From Thermodesulfovibrionia bacterium (GTDB lineage Bacteria > Nitrospirota > Thermodesulfovibrionia > UBA6902), in the NCBI GenBank assembly GCA_947259645.1, contig CAMYND010000026.1, forward strand, positions 1 to 56,909: DNA of 56,909 bases, written 5' to 3'. Positions 53,224 to 56,909 of this stretch are shown here, piece by piece. The translations under genes and the position numbers were made by a program. The notes under the pieces were generated by a model that ran no database searches, was not told the DNA's origin, and saw only the letters and a list, made by a program, of their open reading frames with translations. The first letter of the stretch is position 1. Every line of letters begins with the position of its first letter.

Positions 53224-55812
53224 TTACTTTATTATTCGCACCATGATGTCCCCAAATCCGGGCATGCCGGTAAATGGAGATAAATTATCAGGATCATGAA
53301 GCTCATTAATATTAGGTGTATAATCAGCAGTTTTATTGGTTAATCCTAAGCCGGATGCCTTTTGCCCTCCGGGGCCGAAAGCCGTTTTAATGACACCGGG
53401 CATCACCTCTTCAGTTAAAAAGACTCTTCCCCTGATTTGCTTCTTCAATGGGTTTTCAAGAGTTATCAGGTCCCCGGTTTTAATGCCGATTCGCTCTCCG
53501 TCACCCTGGTATACAGCAAATACCGGGATCGAAACAGTATCTGCCTTGAAGGAGAACTCTTTCTCATTACAGGTACTGCTTAAACCGGGATGATCGTTTT
53601 CCTCTGGCCTTGAATAATGGAATTCATGGTTTGAACGTTTCATGCACTCTGTTTCAGTTTCTGTCAGCCCCGGGCAGACAGCGGTCATTGTCATAGCATG
53701 GTGGGCTCTTCCTGAAATGAGTTGAAAAGGATACTGACTGGCAGTGCTTTTGCAGAGATGGTTCTTTGGGTTCCATTTACACTCTGACCAGTAAAAGGTA
53801 GAAGGAAAATCTGTTCCGAGCTTGTTATTTATATTCTGTAAATAACTAAAATGAAATTCAAACTTTTTTGAACTGGTTTTCGGGTATAATCCGGACGGTG
53901 ATCCATCAGGGTTCTTATACCTGTAATAGCTTGCAGGCCAAACTGCAACTCCATTATTTTGTCTTAACCACTCAACCGTAAGGCTGGTTCCTTTTTTGAT
54001 GACTGTATTTCCCCAGAGAGCTGTCGGGTTGTCGGGCGTGCCCAGAATCAGAGAACCACTGGGAAGGTCTGGATAGGGAAGGGGAGTTCCGATATTGTGA
54101 AACCCCGGTGCCTCGCTCAGGATCTCATTTATAAAATCTTCCTCTTTATTATAGATGCTGAAATCTTCAGCTTTGATATCAGGGTCATTCCTGTTTTGGA
54201 GGGCCTGAGCCAGCGTTATCATGATTTCATAGGGGGTTTTTGACTCATAAAGCGGTTTTATTACCTTATCTCTGATCGATATTTCAGGGCTCATGGTATA
54301 GACGTCGCTGACGCCCATTCTCTCGAGAAAACCCGCTTCCGGGAGAATGATATCAGCATATTTTCCGGTAACTGTGACATGGGTGTCTATAAAGACCATA
54401 AGGTCAAGGGTATAATCTCCCGCCTTATTTTTTTCTGTAATCGCATCTATCCAGTCAGGGGTGCTCCCGGCAGTTACTACAGGATTTCCCGCGCGTGTGA
54501 CAAAGGCTTTAACAGGATAGGAATGATCTTTGAAAGGCCCATGCTTCAGTGTTATTCCGCTTCTGATTTTCTCGGGAAGGTCTGTGAGAACGCCTTTCCA
54601 TGCTGCAGGGAAATCGCCAAAAAGATCTTTATTTAACTCAGACAGCATGCCTGACTTTCTCTGTCCGTTCACCTGTCTCACAGCAACCTTTTTTAAAAAA
54701 TCCTTGCCAGAGGTTTTTTCCCCTTTTTGGGCTTTTTGAGAGTCTATAAAAACCAGGCCTCCCGGTATATCCATATTCCCGGTAATGAGGCACAGTGCAG
54801 CCATGAGAATTGAAGTGACATCACCGTTTGTATGATGCGCTGTCCCGTGCATGCCTATTTCAATGGCTGCAGGTTTGGTGATTCCAAAAAGGTGGGATAT
54901 GTTCTTAATATCTGAAGCGGTCATCCCTGTCTTTTCTTCTGCCCATTCAAGGGTGAAATAATGCATATTGTTATGGGGATCGAGTTTCCTGGAATATGAG
55001 AGAAATGAATCTTTGAACTCCTGCCAGCCTATTGTGTATCGTTTAATGAAATTGTGGTCCATGTAGTTTTTTTCGGGATCGTACAGAGAGTCGTTTTTCA
55101 CTATGTAATAAAGCATTGCCGCGAGAAGGGCAGAGTCTGAACCGGGAATAATGGGCAGCCAGAGGTCAGCATGTGCCGCAGAATTTGTATGTGAAGGGTC
55201 AACGACGATGTACATGCACCTGTTTTCTTTTTTTGCAGCCGGGATGCCTTTGGACATGTAGTTAAAGCGGGTGGCAGTAAGAGGATTTGCACCGATATTT
55301 AGCAGGAGTTTGATATCATGACTCTCTTTGAGGTGCAGATCTCCGTCATCATTTCTGATCAGAAACGGCCGTTGAACATCCGGCAAAGGTCGTTCATCTC
55401 CCAGCAATATGCGCTGACCCCATTTACGGTTCGGATCACAGATGCTCCCATGGTTATACGTGTTTGGTGTACCGAAGGCATGAAATAACCGGTAATATGC
55501 TTCTCTGTCAGTAACGTCCCCGCAATCCATGAATACGGATTCCGCGCCATATTCTTGCTTGATGGCAACAAGTTTTTCTGCTATATAATCAGCTGCTTCT
55601 TCCCATGTAATTTCTTTCCATGTATCTTCTCCCCGATCGCCTGTTCTCATTAAAGGGGTTTTTATTCGATGGGGGGAATAGGTAAGCTCAAGGCCTGAAG
55701 CGCCCTTCGCGCAGAATTTGCCGTTGTTAACAAGAGAATGGGGATTGCCGTAGATCTTTTTGGCAATGCCATTTTCAACAAGTACTGATATGCCGCACTC
55801 GGAGGGGCACAT
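53224..55812 (-). CDS. Molybdopterin oxidoreductase catalytic subunit (DMSO reductase family)
   Basis: From the first in-frame ATG (55812) the protein has 862 residues. The N-terminal iron-sulfur segment is CPSECGIS...GKFCAKG, then the bis-MGD domains (TWEEAADYIAEKL, HGSICDPNRKWG with a candidate Mo-ligand Cys, GMHGTAHHTNGD, LILPEAGFLERMGVSD), and a C-terminal dinucleotide-binding domain (RAHHAMTMTAVCPG). It resembles DmsA/PsrA-type reductases; the substrate is unknown. There is no TAT signal. The frame continues upstream, through a Lys-rich linker, to NPSVYYVLDKN, which looks like the C-terminus of the partner Fe-S subunit, so the true start or a fusion is unsettled. The first Fe-S ligand position, upstream of this ATG, is Asp, not Cys. 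Confidence 0.85.
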   Translation of the reverse strand: MCPSECGISVLVENGIAKKIYGNPHSLVNNGKFCAKGASGLELTYSPHRIKTPLMRTGDRGEDTWKEITWEEAADYIAEKLVAIKQEYGAESVFMDCGDVTDREAYYRLFHAFGTPNTYNHGSICDPNRKWGQRILLGDERPLPDVQRPFLIRNDDGDLHLKESHDIKLLLNIGANPLTATRFNYMSKGIPAAKKENRCMYIVVDPSHTNSAAHADLWLPIIPGSDSALLAAMLYYIVKNDSLYDPEKNYMDHNFIKRYTIGWQEFKDSFLSYSRKLDPHNNMHYFTLEWAEEKTGMTASDIKNISHLFGITKPAAIEIGMHGTAHHTNGDVTSILMAALCLITGNMDIPGGLVFIDSQKAQKGEKTSGKDFLKKVAVRQVNGQRKSGMLSELNKDLFGDFPAAWKGVLTDLPEKIRSGITLKHGPFKDHSYPVKAFVTRAGNPVVTAGSTPDWIDAITEKNKAGDYTLDLMVFIDTHVTVTGKYADIILPEAGFLERMGVSDVYTMSPEISIRDKVIKPLYESKTPYEIMITLAQALQNRNDPDIKAEDFSIYNKEEDFINEILSEAPGFHNIGTPLPYPDLPSGSLILGTPDNPTALWGNTVIKKGTSLTVEWLRQNNGVAVWPASYYRYKNPDGSPSGLYPKTSSKKFEFHFSYLQNINNKLGTDFPSTFYWSECKWNPKNHLCKSTASQYPFQLISGRAHHAMTMTAVCPGLTETETECMKRSNHEFHYSRPEENDHPGLSSTCNEKEFSFKADTVSIPVFAVYQGDGERIGIKTGDLITLENPLKKQIRGRVFLTEEVMPGVIKTAFGPGGQKASGLGLTNKTADYTPNINELHDPDNLSPFTGMPGFGDIMVRIIK

Positions 55813-55826
55813 GGCGTCCGATGTGT

Positions 55827-56474
55827 TTACCAGATTTGCGGGGTTTTGAGAGTTTTCGGACGGCAATTTAACCTGAACACGTTTGGTTGGTCGGCCTTTT
55901 GTTTTTTTATAATTCTGTATCGGTAGATCTTTAATATTTTTATCAAGAACATAATATACTGATGGATTTGTTGCCCACTGCCAGGGTCGTTTACATCTCC
56001 AAAGAGCATGGCATTTCCCATACAGCTCTGGACACATACCGGAGTGAGCCCATTCACCACTCGATGAGAATAGCACAGGTCGCATTTTTCAGCCTGGCCG
56101 GTAACAGGATTCGTGTCAATCGCATCGTAGGGGCATTTGTCCCGGCACATATGACAGCCAACACAGTTACTATTATTAACAATTACAACGCCATCCTGAT
56201 TCTTATAGAGAGCATTTTCATTACAGGCATCTATGCAGGGAGCATTGCTGCAGTGGTTGCATAAACGGGGCACAAACACCTTGTCAATGTTTGGGTACTT
56301 GCCTGATGTATATGACTCAAGACGGCAGCGGAAAACGCGCAGCGGCAGATTATATTCAGCTTTGCATGTTGCCTGGCAGGCGTAACAGCCGACACACTTG
56401 TGGAGATCGATAAGTATGCCGTACTGTTTCCGGGAATTTGCCATCTCCTTAATGTAACTGAATATTTCCGGCAA
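55827..56474 (-). CDS. Four-cluster ferredoxin subunit of the molybdopterin oxidoreductase (DmsB/PsrB type); C-terminus out of frame
   Basis: The 215-residue frame has four Cys groups: CVGCYACQATC, CNHCSNAPCIDAC, CVGCHMCRDKC and CDLCYSHR...PVCVQSC, so it should carry four [4Fe-4S] clusters and pass electrons to the catalytic subunit. After FGDVNDPGS the sequence stops looking like the family and ends in a Lys/Ile-rich tail. The expected family ending (NPSVYYVLDKN) is found in the next frame, which runs on into the catalytic gene. A frameshift near 55970-55980 is therefore likely. The start may be TTG at 56474 or ATG at 56441. No membrane anchor subunit (NrfD/PsrC) is within the window. Confidence 0.85.
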   Translation of the reverse strand: MPEIFSYIKEMANSRKQYGILIDLHKCVGCYACQATCKAEYNLPLRVFRCRLESYTSGKYPNIDKVFVPRLCNHCSNAPCIDACNENALYKNQDGVVIVNNSNCVGCHMCRDKCPYDAIDTNPVTGQAEKCDLCYSHRVVNGLTPVCVQSCMGNAMLFGDVNDPGSGQQIHQYIMFLIKILKIYRYRIIKKQKADQPNVFRLNCRPKTLKTPQIW

Positions 56475-56587
56475 AATAAACAGTGGATTTACGCCATGCT
56501 TACCTGAATTCAGTTAATACATGGCTTGGCAGGCGGCGTTCAATCGGTGTAACAGCCTTTATTATATAAATAATCTCTTTATTGTAA

Positions 56588-56909
56588 TGTAACACCAAAA
56601 TGATAATGTCCTATTTAGCCAGAATAGAAATGTCCGGTTAAAAGAATGCTACACTGCCCTCATTTATAAGGAGGGCAGATTGGCAAGAAAGGACATTATC
56701 ATGTTGAGTCAGGATGAGCTAAGACGGCTGCATGTGCTAGCAAAGGTACTTGAAAAGAAGCTGAAGCAAAGAGAAGCGGCAGGGATTTTAGGGATAAGCA
56801 CACGTCAAGTCAGGAGACTGCTAAAGCGGATAAAGAGAGAAGGAGACGCCGGGGTAGTACATCAGTCCAGAGGGAAAGCATCGAACAGGAAAATACCTGA
56901 AGAGACGAA
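56588..56909 (+). mobile_element. Left end of an ISNCY-like insertion sequence (cut by window edge)
   Basis: The transposase start and about 90 bases of preceding DNA lie at the window end. This upstream part contains two copies of aatgtcc (56605-56611 and 56629-56635), 24 bases apart, as expected of transposase-binding or terminal repeats. The exact left boundary and any target duplication cannot be fixed without the other end. It starts roughly 110 bases upstream of the ferredoxin subunit gene, so it may have separated that gene from its promoter or from upstream operon members. Confidence 0.6.
56680..56909 (+). CDS. Transposase, ISNCY-like family, N-terminal fragment (runs off the window)
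   Basis: The frame begins with TTG behind a strong ataaggagggcaga site and reads ARKDIIMLSQDELRRLHV, then EKKLKQREAAGILGISTRQV, a helix-turn-helix, then RRLLKRIKREGDAGVVH and SRGKASNRKIPEET. This opening is characteristic of ISNCY-type transposases (Arg-Lys-Asp-Ile start, REAA..L.IS.RQ.RR..KR). The catalytic DDE domain is beyond the window edge, so completeness cannot be judged. Confidence 0.88.
   Translation, partial: MARKDIIMLSQDELRRLHVLAKVLEKKLKQREAAGILGISTRQVRRLLKRIKREGDAGVVHQSRGKASNRKIPEET

Noticed and set aside
55813-56085. Long N-terminal extension of the molybdopterin subunit beginning MRPVLFSSS
   Set aside because: The first ~35 residues are the out-of-frame reading of the Cys-rich ferredoxin gene; only the part from about NPSVYYVLDKN onward looks real.

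Overview
This 56.9 kb stretch looks like chromosome from a Gram-negative bacterium. It has a lipoprotein with a lipobox, a twin-arginine exported protein, SppA, an NtrC-type sigma-54 activator and a membrane FtsH. The combination of a long aromatic amino acid/rpsA operon, GH57 glucan enzymes, HDOD-GGDEF and HD-GYP signalling proteins and a molybdopterin oxidoreductase suggests Nitrospirota (Thermodesulfovibrionia-like). That placement is inference from gene content and needs a marker-gene tree. I see no rRNA, tRNA or CRISPR array.

Layout. (1) 83-7226: mixed genes: a TAT-exported PHP protein, a PilZ protein, a lipoprotein of unknown function, a repeat-rich SH3b envelope protein, an SRAP protein, a 54-residue HicB-like protein, DUF456, an RluA-family pseudouridine synthase and a LOG-family protein. 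(2) 7264-26765: an alpha-glucan (glycogen/starch-like) region. It holds malQ, a DUF3536 GH57 protein, a plant-type alpha-glucan water dikinase with two CBM45-like modules, a TIM-barrel isomerase-like protein overlapping it, two GH57 branching enzymes, a DUF4912-glycosyltransferase fusion, a lone DUF4912 protein, a GH13 enzyme and a starch-synthase-III/IV-like GlgA. A methyltransferase and an HD-GYP protein lie between them. (3) 27071-40543: HDOD-GGDEF protein, gatA and gatB, sigma-54 regulator, EamA transporter, ftsH, folP, rnr (opposite strand) and a DmeF-like CDF transporter. (4) 53046 down to 40584: a minus-strand run pheA-hisC-aroF-tyrA-aroA-cmk-plsC-ispH-rpsA-sppA-HU/IHF, then a cobA-hemD fusion. 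(5) 53224-56474: a molybdopterin oxidoreductase and its four-cluster ferredoxin subunit, with a reading-frame problem at the junction. (6) From about 56588: the left end of an ISNCY-like insertion sequence, cut by the window edge.

How the genes fit. In region 2, GlgA would extend ADP-glucose chains, the GH57 enzymes branch them, MalQ/GH13/DUF3536 enzymes remodel or degrade them, and the dikinase would phosphorylate the polymer. A phosphorylated, starch-like storage glucan is therefore the most interesting biological possibility here. glgC, glgP and any recognisable phosphoglucan phosphatase are absent from the window. Region 4 couples aromatic amino acid synthesis to nucleotide, lipid, isoprenoid and translation genes, probably from a promoter just upstream of pheA. 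Three cyclic-di-GMP-linked proteins (PilZ, HD-GYP, GGDEF) are scattered through the window.

Limits: all assignments come from reading motifs by eye. Start codons were moved from the longest frame where a ribosome binding site or family length favoured it.
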